64,000 bases of DNA from Pseudoalteromonas carrageenovora IAM 12662 (GTDB lineage Bacteria > Pseudomonadota > Gammaproteobacteria > Enterobacterales > Alteromonadaceae): contig NZ_LT965928.1 of the NCBI RefSeq assembly GCF_900239935.1, positions 2,933,520 through 2,997,519 of the forward strand, in the 5' to 3' direction. Shown in pieces: positions 34,087-43,110 of the stretch. Below the pieces are notes generated by a model, which saw nothing but the letters and a program-made list of their open reading frames with translations, was not told the origin of the DNA and ran no database searches. Each line of letters begins with the position of its first letter. The stretch's first letter is position 1. Both the position numbers and the translations under genes were made by a program.

Positions 34087-34458
34087 TTCTTAGTTTTATA
34101 ATCCCTCTTATTATTTATTCATCTTCCTTGTTACAACTGTCTAAATTATTCTTATAATTTCAATGGCATTAAATTAGCTATTTATTAAAGCGCCTAGAAA
34201 ATAATGCAACTATAAAACGAAAAACTATGACATAGAGTTGTTATCGCTAATTACTCCGCGCATTGATCTAGCTTTTGCATCCATAGCGTCGTATATAAAT
34301 AATTTTTAACGCAATGAGTGCGCTATTTAATACAATAAATTGACCATGCTTTTAATAAAATTGCTATAAACTTTAGCAAAAAAAAGCTGTAAGCAATTTC
34401 TCACTTACAGCTTAGTCCTAGAACTCTTTTCAATTTATCTATTTAGTTTTAACTCTGG
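34087..34458. other. intergenic region downstream of 6S RNA
   Basis: No open reading frame that I can support. It holds the end of the 6S transcript and, at 34381-34412, the terminator of the RND efflux operon. E. coli has ygfA (5-formyltetrahydrofolate cyclo-ligase) after ssrS; it is not here. Confidence 0.6.
34381..34412 (-). terminator. rho-independent terminator of the RND efflux operon
   Basis: AAGCTGTAAG / CTTACAGCTT hairpin with an 8-base loop. On the minus strand it is followed by a run of eight T. It is 47 bp after the permease stop. Confidence 0.9.
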
Positions 34459-37400
34459 TTACTTAAACCAACCCTGAAACCGCTCCATCAACATATAGTT
34501 TATTGGTACTAGCAATAGAGTAATAAAGGTTGCAAAGATAATCCCAAAACCAAGGCTTACCGCCATTGGAATTAAAAATTGCGCCTGAGTGGCTTTTTCA
34601 AATAGTAACGGCATTAAGCCTATAAAGGTGGTTAAACTAGTTAACATTACAGGGCGAAAACGCGCAGCCCCAGCAAGCTTAACAGCATCAATTATACGGC
34701 CGCCTTCACTGCGTTTTTTATTTATAAAATCAACCAGAACTAGTGAATCGTTTACCACTACCCCTATAAGTGCCAGCATACCTAGCAAGCTCATAATGGT
34801 TAAATCCATTCCCATAATCCAGTGCCCCACTACGGCGCCTATCATGCCAAACGGAATTACGCTCATTACTATAAGTGGCTGCATGTACGATTTAAGCGGG
34901 ATAGCTAACAGCGCATAAATAATAAAAAATACAAAGATTAGTGCCCAAGCCAATGAACCAAATGACTCTCTTTGCTCTTTAGCTTCACCTTCTAGTTTGT
35001 AATCTACTCCAGGGTATTGCTGCATTAAGCCGTCAAGATACTCAGATAGATCAGCCTGCAAAATAGTCATGTTTGTATTACTTTTTTCGATATCGGCGGT
35101 CACATTTAAAGTACGGTAACGATCGATTCGATTAATTGTTGAAGGGCTTTGCCCCGCAGTCAGTGTAGCTACATGCGATAGCGGTACAGAACCGCCCGCA
35201 GGTGTGTTTATAAGAATGTTTTGTAAATCGGCTACAGAGCGACGCTCGTCAATAGGCAAGCGTACCATTACACGTACATCATCGCGTCCACGTTGAATGC
35301 GCTGAACTTGCGAGCCAAAAAATGAGTTACGTACTTGCCCTGCTACATTAACTCTATTTAAACCCAGTGCTAAGCCTTGCTGGGTAAGCTCTATGCGTAA
35401 CTCTTCTTTACCATCTGACATACTATCGGCAATATCAAATACCGTTGGGTAAGTGGCTAAACGCGTCTTAATATGATCAGCCACGTCTTGTAGAATCGTT
35501 AACGAGGTACCGCTTAGTTGTACGTCTATTGGGTCAGAGCTTCTGCCTATTTCAGCTCTAAATGTTAGGCTTTCTGCACCTGGTATCACGCCTATTAAAT
35601 CGCGCCATTCACTGGCAAGCTCTCGTGAACCTATATCTGACTCACGCTGTTCAGCTGGTGTTATTTCAAAGCGTACAGAGCCTGAGTTAGATACTCCGCC
35701 ACGGCCACCTGTTGTTGCTAATATATTTAAAATAACGCTTTCACCTGTGTCTGGATCGCGGTATTTATCTTGTAATTGCTGCGCTTTTTGCGACATATCA
35801 ATTACATATTTATTAGTTACTTCAAAGGGTGTGCCTGTTGGTAGTGTTAAGTTAACGCGCACGGTTTCGCTGGGTATACGCGGGAAAAATACAAACTTAG
35901 TCCACCCACTGGTGATCATAGTTAAAATGATAAAAAACACACCTACAAATAAGCTAACCGATGTCACTTTGTGGCGCAGCGCTAAATTTAGTGTGGGTTG
36001 GTAGTACTTCAAAATCGCGTTTTCAAATCCATCTGCAAAACGCTGTTGAAGTGCATCTAACTTTGAAGGATTACCTTTTTCATGGCGCAGTTTTATATAT
36101 TTTAAATGCGCTGGTAATACAAATTTAGATTCGATTAATGAAAACAATAATACCGGAATAACCACAACCGGAATTTGTGCAAACAGTGCTCCTCGGGCGC
36201 CTTCAATAAAAGCCAAGGGTAAAAATGCGGCTACGGTAGTTAATACACCAAAAGTAACTGGCGTTGCGACTTCTTGAGTACCTAAAATAGCAGCTTGCTC
36301 ACCCGATTTAGCCGTTTTTAAATGCGTATAGACGTTTTCGCCAGTTACAATGGCGTCGTCCACCACGATACCCAGTACCAATATAAAACCGAATAAGCTC
36401 ATAATATTAAGTGTTACGCCAAATATAGGCATGGCTATAAACGCGCCCATAAATGAAACCGGAATACCAATAAACACCCAAAATGCAATTGCAGGGCGTA
36501 AAAATAAAGTCAGCAAAGCCAGTACTAAAATACCACCTTGTAGGGCATTGGTGGTTAAGGTTGAAATACGGCTTTTTACAAGCTCCGAGTCATCATCCCA
36601 GTAACTAAGTTCGAACCCTTGAGGAAGCGAGCTTTGCTGCTCTTTTATATAGTTTTTAACGTCGTCAGCTACTGTAATAGCACTTTGCGGACCAATACGG
36701 TACACGTCGATAAATGCAGCTTGTTTGCCGTTAAAGCGCGTACGTACTGGTGTTTCTTCAAAGTCATCTTTAATTGATGCTATATCGCCTAACCGGATAA
36801 TTGTGCCATCGGTTTGGTTTTTAACAACAATACTGGCAAATTCATCTTTACGATATGCTTGCCCTTTAGAGCTTATAAGTACGTCCCCACCTTCTGTTTT
36901 TAAGTTACCAGCAGAAATATCAGAGCTTGAATTAGCAATCGCGCTCGATATTTCTGCAAGGCTTAAATCGTACTGGCGTAATGTGTCTTGGCTTACTTCT
37001 ACGGCAATTTCGTAATCGCGTACGCCGCTTAGCTCTACTTGTGTCACATTAGGTAAACGTAGTATTTGGTCGCGAACTGTTTCTGCGTATTCACGTGTTT
37101 CTTTTTCGCCGTAATCACTCGATACTGTAACGGCTATTACTTCACGAATTCTCTCAGCTAACGCTACAATTGGCTTTTCGGCATCCGCAGGAAAGGTATT
37201 AATTGCATCTACTCGGCTTTTTATATCAGCAAGTAGCTCACGTGGATCGCAGCCGCTTTCTACTTCTATCGTTACAGAGCCAGAGCCCTCTGACGAACGA
37301 CTGAATATTTGTTTTATACCCTCTAAATCTTGAACGGCTTCTTCTATTCGAATTGTTACGCCTTGTTCCACATCCTCAGGCGTTGAACCACGCAGAGTTA

Positions 37401-37542
37401 CATTTACGCTTATCATGTCGGTTTCGAATGATGGGAATACCTCAAGCGGTATTTTGCTCGATAAACTAAACAGCCCCGACAGCAATAACGTCACTAACAA
37501 TAAATTGGCAGCAACATGGTTTTTGGTAAACCAAGCTATCAT
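34459..37542 (-). CDS. RND efflux transporter permease (HAE1/AcrB superfamily)
   Basis: 1027 residues with 12 TM segments and two large periplasmic loops, the full RND length. It begins MIAWFTKNHVAANLLLVTLL, and TM4 contains GIVVDDAIV, the paired Asp of the proton relay. The porter domains have the typical GxxPEDVEQ pattern (RGSTPEDVEQGVTIRIEEA). It exports toxic compounds from the periplasm or membrane using the proton gradient, with the adaptor and outer-membrane channel encoded just upstream in the same operon. It is more like the MexK/VmeI-type single-pump group than AcrB; substrates cannot be read from the sequence. Overlaps the adaptor gene by four bases. Confidence 0.95.
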   Translation of the reverse strand: MIAWFTKNHVAANLLLVTLLLSGLFSLSSKIPLEVFPSFETDMISVNVTLRGSTPEDVEQGVTIRIEEAVQDLEGIKQIFSRSSEGSGSVTIEVESGCDPRELLADIKSRVDAINTFPADAEKPIVALAERIREVIAVTVSSDYGEKETREYAETVRDQILRLPNVTQVELSGVRDYEIAVEVSQDTLRQYDLSLAEISSAIANSSSDISAGNLKTEGGDVLISSKGQAYRKDEFASIVVKNQTDGTIIRLGDIASIKDDFEETPVRTRFNGKQAAFIDVYRIGPQSAITVADDVKNYIKEQQSSLPQGFELSYWDDDSELVKSRISTLTTNALQGGILVLALLTLFLRPAIAFWVFIGIPVSFMGAFIAMPIFGVTLNIMSLFGFILVLGIVVDDAIVTGENVYTHLKTAKSGEQAAILGTQEVATPVTFGVLTTVAAFLPLAFIEGARGALFAQIPVVVIPVLLFSLIESKFVLPAHLKYIKLRHEKGNPSKLDALQQRFADGFENAILKYYQPTLNLALRHKVTSVSLFVGVFFIILTMITSGWTKFVFFPRIPSETVRVNLTLPTGTPFEVTNKYVIDMSQKAQQLQDKYRDPDTGESVILNILATTGGRGGVSNSGSVRFEITPAEQRESDIGSRELASEWRDLIGVIPGAESLTFRAEIGRSSDPIDVQLSGTSLTILQDVADHIKTRLATYPTVFDIADSMSDGKEELRIELTQQGLALGLNRVNVAGQVRNSFFGSQVQRIQRGRDDVRVMVRLPIDERRSVADLQNILINTPAGGSVPLSHVATLTAGQSPSTINRIDRYRTLNVTADIEKSNTNMTILQADLSEYLDGLMQQYPGVDYKLEGEAKEQRESFGSLAWALIFVFFIIYALLAIPLKSYMQPLIVMSVIPFGMIGAVVGHWIMGMDLTIMSLLGMLALIGVVVNDSLVLVDFINKKRSEGGRIIDAVKLAGAARFRPVMLTSLTTFIGLMPLLFEKATQAQFLIPMAVSLGFGIIFATFITLLLVPINYMLMERFQGWFK

Positions 37543-38855
37543 GGTTTATCTCCTTGTTTTGCTGCGCGACGTTTCTTTATTAATTCATCAACGCTAATAC
37601 CCAACTCTTTTGCTTTTTGCTCAAGCTGCTCACGTGACGGGCGCCCTCCTTTGCCTTGTTTGTTCGCACCTTTTGGTTGCTCAGCATTTTGCTCACCTAA
37701 AATACTGACTTGTGTGCCAGAACTGACTTGTCCAAGTGGCGTAATAACCAGTTTATCGTTTGCATTTAAACCCGTTTTTATCATCGCTTGTGTCGCATTT
37801 TGCCAAGCAAGTGTAATGTCTTTACGTTTTAGTACACCGCCTTCAACAATATAAACGTACGTGCCTTGGTAAATAGTACTATTAGGAATAATTAACGCAT
37901 CAGGTACTGTTTTACCTGTGATTTGCGCTTTAATATATTGACCTATTTTTATCGGATATTGGTTGTTGGCTGTGGCTTTATACGGGTCGTTAATTTTTGC
38001 AACCACGTAAAGCTGCTGCGCATTTTCATCAATTGCACCTTCAGTACGGGCTAGCTGCCCGTGCCAAATTTGTTCGCCAACTAAGTCAGACGAAAACTCA
38101 ACTACAGATCCCGCTTGATTTTTAGCGCCATCGCGGTATTGCTCTGGTAAATTTACAAACGGAAGATCTTTATTTTTAATAGGTAGGCGGATCTCGACAC
38201 TGTCGATTGCATAAATAGTGGCAAGCTGTGTATTGTTACTCACCACTTGCCCTAAATCAACACTGCGGCTAAGTATACGCCCAGCGTAAGGTGCCGTTAC
38301 TTTTGTACGCTCTAAATCAAGCTTTGCTTTTTCAAGCGCAGCCTGCGCCGATAAAACCTCAGCTTCTGCCGCAGCTAATTGTGGTTCACGCAGTACTAAG
38401 CTACTTGCTTGTTTTGAGCCACCAAGACGTTTCCAATCAGTAATAGCTTGTTGACCACGTGCTTTTTCTTCTAACAAACCTTGCTCTGCGGTTAGTAAAT
38501 TAGCTTGCGCCGATTTAACTTCAGCTTGGTGATCTCTATCATCTAGCTGTAAAAGTACATCGCCTTTTTCAAAAAAACCGCCTTCTCTAAAATCATCGCT
38601 TACGTCAATTATTTGCCCCGAAGCCTGGGCTACCAGTAAGCTTTGCGTACGTGGTTTTACAGTGCCGTAGCTATCAATCATTATTTGGTAGCTTTGTGGT
38701 TTAAGCTCAAGTGCTGCCACGCTAATTGATGCCTTTGGTGGAGAGCCAAAACGCTTAGCCTCTGGTGGATTACCTTTAATAAACATAACAATTAATAAAG
38801 TGGCAACAACGACCACTATTGGAATTATAATTTTTGCTGTTTTAGTTTTCATCAT
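37539..38855 (-). CDS. RND efflux periplasmic adaptor subunit (membrane fusion protein)
   Basis: 438 residues. An N-terminal TM anchor (IIIPIVVVVATLLIVMFI) is followed by split lipoyl, alpha-hairpin (about residues 100-165, AEVKSAQANLLTAEQGLLEEKARG), beta-barrel and membrane-proximal domains. Motifs include SGQIIDVSDDFREGGFFEKGD and TVTAPYAGRI-like KVTAPYAGRILSRSV. Unusually it carries a hydrophilic extension of ~45 residues at the C-terminus (GKGGRPSREQLEQKAKEL). It bridges permease and outer-membrane channel. The start could be either of the first two Met codons. It overlaps both neighbours, indicating one translationally coupled operon. Confidence 0.93.
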   Translation of the reverse strand: MMKTKTAKIIIPIVVVVATLLIVMFIKGNPPEAKRFGSPPKASISVAALELKPQSYQIMIDSYGTVKPRTQSLLVAQASGQIIDVSDDFREGGFFEKGDVLLQLDDRDHQAEVKSAQANLLTAEQGLLEEKARGQQAITDWKRLGGSKQASSLVLREPQLAAAEAEVLSAQAALEKAKLDLERTKVTAPYAGRILSRSVDLGQVVSNNTQLATIYAIDSVEIRLPIKNKDLPFVNLPEQYRDGAKNQAGSVVEFSSDLVGEQIWHGQLARTEGAIDENAQQLYVVAKINDPYKATANNQYPIKIGQYIKAQITGKTVPDALIIPNSTIYQGTYVYIVEGGVLKRKDITLAWQNATQAMIKTGLNANDKLVITPLGQVSSGTQVSILGEQNAEQPKGANKQGKGGRPSREQLEQKAKELGISVDELIKKRRAAKQGDKP

Positions 38856-40257
38856 TATTGCTCTTTAGTTCACTTGAGGGCATTACAAAATCACCACCAA
38901 GGGCAATGTGTAAGTTAATTCTGTTAGCTATTAATTGATTTTTGATTTCAATTAAAGAACTTTGCGCGTCAAAAGATCTATCTTGTGCATCTAGCACAGT
39001 TGTATAAGTCACTAAGCCGCTTTGATACTGCTCAAACGAAAGTTGTTCTGCTGCAAGTGCGTTTTCTTGTGCTTCTAGAGTACTTGTGTACTGCGCTTTG
39101 AGAGATTGTTGCTGCGAGATTGCATTTTCAACATCGCCAAAAGCGTCATAAAGCGTTTGTAAATAAAGCTGCTCTTGCTTTTGAGTATTAAGGCGCGCTA
39201 TTTCTTCGTTCGCTTTTAAACGTCCACCTTCAAAAAGTGGCGCTGAAATACTGCCTAATAACGACCATGCAAGGCTTGAAGGCGAAAATAAATCGCTTAC
39301 TCTGTCTGTGCTATCACTCAAAGACGCAGTTAAATTTAAACTAGGAAAACGCAGTTTGTGCGCATAAGCTAAAGCTGCGTCGGTAGCTAAAAGTTCATAC
39401 CAGCTAGCACGTAACGTGGGTTTGCGCTTTATAAGTTCTGATGGTAAACCTAAAGGTATATCGGTATTAATAACGGGTAAGTCACTATTAGCGCTGATAG
39501 CACCTTTTGGGTATTCGCCTAGCAGGCGTTCAAGAATACGCGATGAAGCCGATAAATTAGCTTGCTGTGTCGCAATGCGAGTGCGCTCAGTGTTAAGCTC
39601 GTTTCGAGCAAGGTACACATCAAGTGCTTCATTAATACCCTGACGATAGCCTGATTCAATTATTTCTAGGCTTTGTTGGGCGTTTTCTTCTCTGCGTTTA
39701 AATAGATCTAACAACTGCTGCGCTGAAACGACATCAAACCAACTGATAACAACATCTGCGACTAGTTGCTGTTTGGCTTGCTCAAAGCGTGCTTGTTGAG
39801 CTAAATAGTTAAGATTAGCCTCGCGCTTTGCATCAGAGAGCTTGCCCCACACATCCACTTCATAAGTTAAATCTAAGCTTACTGAACTTGCGTTGTTATA
39901 ACTAACAGGACGATTGTCTTTACTGCGGCTTGTACGGGTAGATAAGTCGAGACTAGGCCAAAGTGCTGCTCCAGATACTATTAGCTGCTGCTTTTGAATT
40001 TCAACATCGTAGCTGGTTTGTAAAAGCTGTTGGTTATTTTTAAGTGCTTGTTGTACAAACTTGTTAAGCGTAGGGTTTTGTAATTGAGTGAGCCATTGCT
40101 CTTGTACTGCAAGTACTGAGTTTGAGGCTTTTTGTTGCCATTGCTGAGGCACATCATTAGGTTGCTCCATGCGCTGCGACGAGTTTAAATTACTCGTACA
40201 GCCGCTAAGCAGCATTACACTAATTGCCAATAGGGTTGGCTTGCATTGCCAAATCAT
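38842..40257 (-). CDS. outer membrane efflux lipoprotein (TolC/NodT/OprM type)
   Basis: 471 residues with a lipoprotein signal peptide and lipobox LLSGC near residue 20, so the mature protein is probably acylated, as in OprM. Two OEP repeats of long helices follow (NNQQLLQTSYDVEIQKQQLIV and AYAHKLRFPSLNLTASLSD are repeat starts). The conserved SLLGSISAPLFEGGRLKAN and the final EQYQSGLVTYTTVLDAQ are typical. It forms the trimeric channel of the tripartite pump. First gene of the operon; its stop lies within the adaptor gene by 14 bp. Confidence 0.93.
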   Translation of the reverse strand: MIWQCKPTLLAISVMLLSGCTSNLNSSQRMEQPNDVPQQWQQKASNSVLAVQEQWLTQLQNPTLNKFVQQALKNNQQLLQTSYDVEIQKQQLIVSGAALWPSLDLSTRTSRSKDNRPVSYNNASSVSLDLTYEVDVWGKLSDAKREANLNYLAQQARFEQAKQQLVADVVISWFDVVSAQQLLDLFKRREENAQQSLEIIESGYRQGINEALDVYLARNELNTERTRIATQQANLSASSRILERLLGEYPKGAISANSDLPVINTDIPLGLPSELIKRKPTLRASWYELLATDAALAYAHKLRFPSLNLTASLSDSTDRVSDLFSPSSLAWSLLGSISAPLFEGGRLKANEEIARLNTQKQEQLYLQTLYDAFGDVENAISQQQSLKAQYTSTLEAQENALAAEQLSFEQYQSGLVTYTTVLDAQDRSFDAQSSLIEIKNQLIANRINLHIALGGDFVMPSSELKSNNDEN

Positions 40258-40545
40258 AATTAAACCTGAATTACTGCCATTTATGAATGTAATTCAAGCA
40301 CTTTGGCAAATTTGGCTCAACTTACTTTACATAACATTACATACGTTGCGATGAATTAACATAATAGGCAGTTATACGGTAAAAGTGAGGGTTTGATCAG
40401 GTTTAAATGTTAAAAAAATAAACGTCATAACGCACAACATTTGCTAGGTGGGAAGTTATACACGCTATATTAAAATTAGTGACCTATTATCGCATTAATA
40501 AAATAGGTCACTAACAAGGCAGTATTATAGCGAATTGAAAGAAGC

Positions 40546-41178
40546 TTAAATTTCAGTAACAAAACTCATGTACTGCTTCATATCACCAATAACAGCTTGC
40601 TCTAACAGTTTTGCTGTTTCTAGCGCGTACGGCTGATTAAAGTGAATATCCCAAAGAGCCGACTCATTCCGCCAATGTTCATATACAACTAATGTGTCGT
40701 TGTTGTTTTCAATGCTATATAAGTCAAACACTAGATTACCAGGCTCTTGGCTACGAGTTTTCTCTACATGCGTTTCAAAACGCTCTATTAACTGCTCTTT
40801 AAAACTTGGCTTAATTTTAAATATAAAAAATAAAATAAACACATCGTCTTCTGGGTTTATAGCTTTTGGATTACTTTCGTGAAGTGGTGCGGGAGCTGTG
40901 TTTTCAAGAAGCATTACCTCTGGTGCTGATTGGCTAATTTCTGGTAATACTTGTAATAAAGCATGTGTATACCCTTGAGCGCCGTGGTAATCAACTGCAT
41001 TTTGATCTTCAAAACGCTCATAGGCAAAAAATACACCTGATTCGTTTTTATCTTGATATAAACGCATTTCTAATAGACCAGTTTCGGCTTTAGCGCCTTG
41101 CTTATCGTCTTCTAGTAATGCTTTAAACTGCTCAATATTTTGTTCTTTAATATTAAACTTAACAATTTGTGTGATCAT
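40546..41178 (-). CDS. two-domain antibiotic biosynthesis monooxygenase (ABM) family protein
   Basis: About 210 residues made of two consecutive ABM (dimeric alpha-beta barrel) domains. The first is QIVKFNIKEQNIEQFKALLE to MRLYQDKNESGVFFAYERF, and the second is FIFKIKPSFKEQLIERFETH to YSIENNNDTLVVYEHW. Single ABM domains dimerise, so here the dimer is fused in one chain. Known members include quinone monooxygenases (YgiN) and heme-degrading enzymes; this one's substrate is unknown. I put the start at the ATG at 41178, where the domain begins; a longer in-frame start adds 12 residues. No operon partners. Confidence 0.75.
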   Translation of the reverse strand: MITQIVKFNIKEQNIEQFKALLEDDKQGAKAETGLLEMRLYQDKNESGVFFAYERFEDQNAVDYHGAQGYTHALLQVLPEISQSAPEVMLLENTAPAPLHESNPKAINPEDDVFILFFIFKIKPSFKEQLIERFETHVEKTRSQEPGNLVFDLYSIENNNDTLVVYEHWRNESALWDIHFNQPYALETAKLLEQAVIGDMKQYMSFVTEI

Positions 41179-41334
41179 AATTAGCCCATACTTATTTTGT
41201 TGCCATATCGCCATTTATGAAAATAATCAGCGAGAGTAGATAGGCTAATTGTGCAAAATATGAGACTTTTTAAAAAGAGAGGAACAACCCAATTAATATG
41301 GAAGATATTGCCCATAATAATGTTCAATAAACTA

Positions 41335-41900
41335 CAAATACAAAAAAGCCTTGCAATAAGCGAGGCTTTTAAATAAATGGTGCCGAATAACCGAGTCGAA
41401 CGGATAACTTATACAGACTACTGATTATGAGTCAGTTGCTTTCTTATCAACTGCATATGCTTTAATGCAAACAAAAAAGCCTCGCAATAAGCGAGGCTTT
41501 TAAATAAGTGGTGCCGACTAACTAAGTCGAACGGATAACTTATACAGACTATTGATTACGAGTCAGTTGCTTTCTTATCAACTGCATATGCTTTAATGCA
41601 AACAAAAAAGCCTCGCAATAAGCGAGGCTTATAAATAAGTGGTGCCGACTAACCGAGTCGAACGGATAACTTATACAGACTACTGATTACGAGTCAGTTG
41701 CTTTCTTATCAACTGCATATGCTTTAATGCAAACAAAAAAGCCCCTTAATAAGCGAGGCTTTTAAATAAATGGTGTCGACTAACCGAGTCGAACGGATAA
41801 CTTATACAGACTACTGATTACAAGTCAGTTGTTTTATTATCAACTGCATATACTTTAATGCAAACAAAAAAGCCCCGCAATAAGCGAGGCTTTTAATAAA
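41335..41900 (-). repeat. tandem array of tRNA-Thr 3'-half remnants with terminators (131-bp period)
   Basis: Directly downstream of the last intact tRNA-Thr on its transcribed strand lie four units. Their CCA ends fall at 41771, 41640, 41509 and 41378 (spacing 131 bp; 130 from the intact gene). Each keeps ~60 nt of tRNA-Thr: anticodon arm, a decayed variable region, the TTCGACT T-loop, and an acceptor strand ending in an encoded CCA. The 5' quarter and D-arm are replaced by unrelated sequence. A GCCTCGCTTATT-type hairpin with a T-run follows every unit. Anticodon positions have drifted (TGT, CGT, CGT, CAT from tRNA-proximal to distal). Confidence 0.92.
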
Positions 41901-41976
<76 letters not shown>

Positions 41977-42080
41977 ACACAAAACTGTGTGCTAAGGCAC
42001 GATCAATTTTAAAGATTGAGAACTTTTATAGCACTATTTAAAAACAAAAAACCTTGCTAATAAGCAAGGTTTTCAATAAA

Positions 42081-42156
42081 TGGTGCCTCGACGCGGAATC
42101 GAACCACGGACACGAGGATTTTCAATCCTCTGCTCTACCGACTGAGCTATCGAGGC
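42081..42156 (-). tRNA. tRNA-Phe(GAA), copy 3
   Basis: 76 nt. Acceptor GCCTCGA / TCGAGGC with encoded ACCA; anticodon loop TTGAAAA (anticodon GAA); T-arm CGTGG / CCGCG. Identical by eye to the copy at 42340. Confidence 0.96.
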
Positions 42157-42206
42157 ACATAAACTGTGCTAGTTAACGGTTAAAAATAACCGTTAACTTG
42201 AATAAA

Positions 42207-42282
<76 letters not shown>

Positions 42283-42339
42283 ACACAAAACTGTGTGCTA
42301 AGGCACGTTCAATTTTAAAGATTGAGAACTTTGAGTAAA

Positions 42340-42415
42340 TGGTGCCTCGACGCGGAATCGAACCACGGACACGAGGATTTTCAATCCTCTGCTCTACCGA
42401 CTGAGCTATCGAGGC
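42340..42415 (-). tRNA. tRNA-Phe(GAA), copy 2
   Basis: 76 nt, anticodon GAA, identical by eye to the copy at 42081 over the tRNA body. Confidence 0.96.
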
Positions 42416-42466
42416 ACATAAACTGTGCTAGTTATCGATTAATAAAATTAACCTTTAACTTAATAA

Positions 42467-42530
42467 ACTGTGCCGACTAACCGAGTCGACGGGTAACTTA
42501 AAGAGACTACTGATTACAGTTTTTTTTTCA
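42467..42530 (-). pseudogene. tRNA-Thr remnant inside the cluster
   Basis: TGTGCCGACTAACCGAGTCGACGGG keeps the tRNA-Thr acceptor and T-arm with one deletion. It then decays through CTGATTACAG (anticodon arm) into a T-rich run. It has the same kind of 3'-half remnant structure as the units at 41335-41900, but here sits between intact genes. Confidence 0.8.
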
Positions 42531-42546
42531 AGCTACTTTAAATAAA

Positions 42547-42622
<76 letters not shown>

Positions 42623-42695
42623 ACACAAAACTGTGTGCAAAGGCACGCGTAACAGTGTTTAAACTCTATTGGTTAAACACCACTACTTTAATAAA

Positions 42696-42771
42696 TGGTG
42701 CCTCGACCCGGAATCGAACCAGGGACACGAGGATTTTCAATCCTCTGCTCTACCAACTGAGCTATCGAGGC
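42696..42771 (-). tRNA. tRNA-Phe(GAA), copy 1 (variant T-stem)
   Basis: 76 nt, anticodon GAA. It differs from the other two Phe copies by a compensated T-stem pair (50-64 is C-G instead of G-C) and by one D-loop/stem change (AGTTGG for AGTCGG), so it still folds. It is the first intact gene of the cluster. Confidence 0.96.
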
Positions 42772-42807
42772 ACTTAAACAGTGCTAATTAAAAATCTTAA
42801 AGGATTT

Positions 42808-42853
42808 TCAATGCAACTCCCACTCAGTTCTAACGACTGAGCTATCTGGGCGT
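42808..42853 (-). pseudogene. tRNA 5'-half remnant at the start of the tRNA transcript
   Basis: On the minus strand GCCCAGATAGCTCAGTCG is a tRNA acceptor and D-arm beginning (Phe-like). It decays and ends in TTGAAAATCC, the tRNA-Phe anticodon-arm sequence. There is no T-arm or CCA. It sits immediately after the cluster promoter, so it would be the first transcribed segment. Confidence 0.7.
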
Positions 42854-42860
42854 GCGGCGT

Positions 42861-42889
42861 ATTAAACGAGTTTTGCCCTTACAAGTCAA
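42861..42889 (-). promoter_or_regulatory. promoter of the Phe-Thr tRNA cluster
   Basis: On the minus strand TTGACT (42884-42889) is followed after exactly 17 bp by TTTAAT (42861-42866), and then by a GC-rich discriminator (ACGCCGCACGCCC). This is the typical arrangement of strong, stringently controlled stable-RNA promoters. Confidence 0.8.
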
Positions 42890-43110
42890 CTTTTTTTTTA
42901 CTCTTTATAACTGTTTGAACGGTTTTCAAGCAACCGAAGGCTTTTTTATAAACTTATGTTTATTTATCCACCAAATAAAGTTCAAAATCTCTTATATAAT
43001 CAATTAAACCAGACTAAAAACGTAGTGAATTATTTTTTGTAAATGTTACGATTACTATAATAATACGGTAAAGGCTTACCGTAGTTAAATATACCAACTG
43101 GGAACATTCA

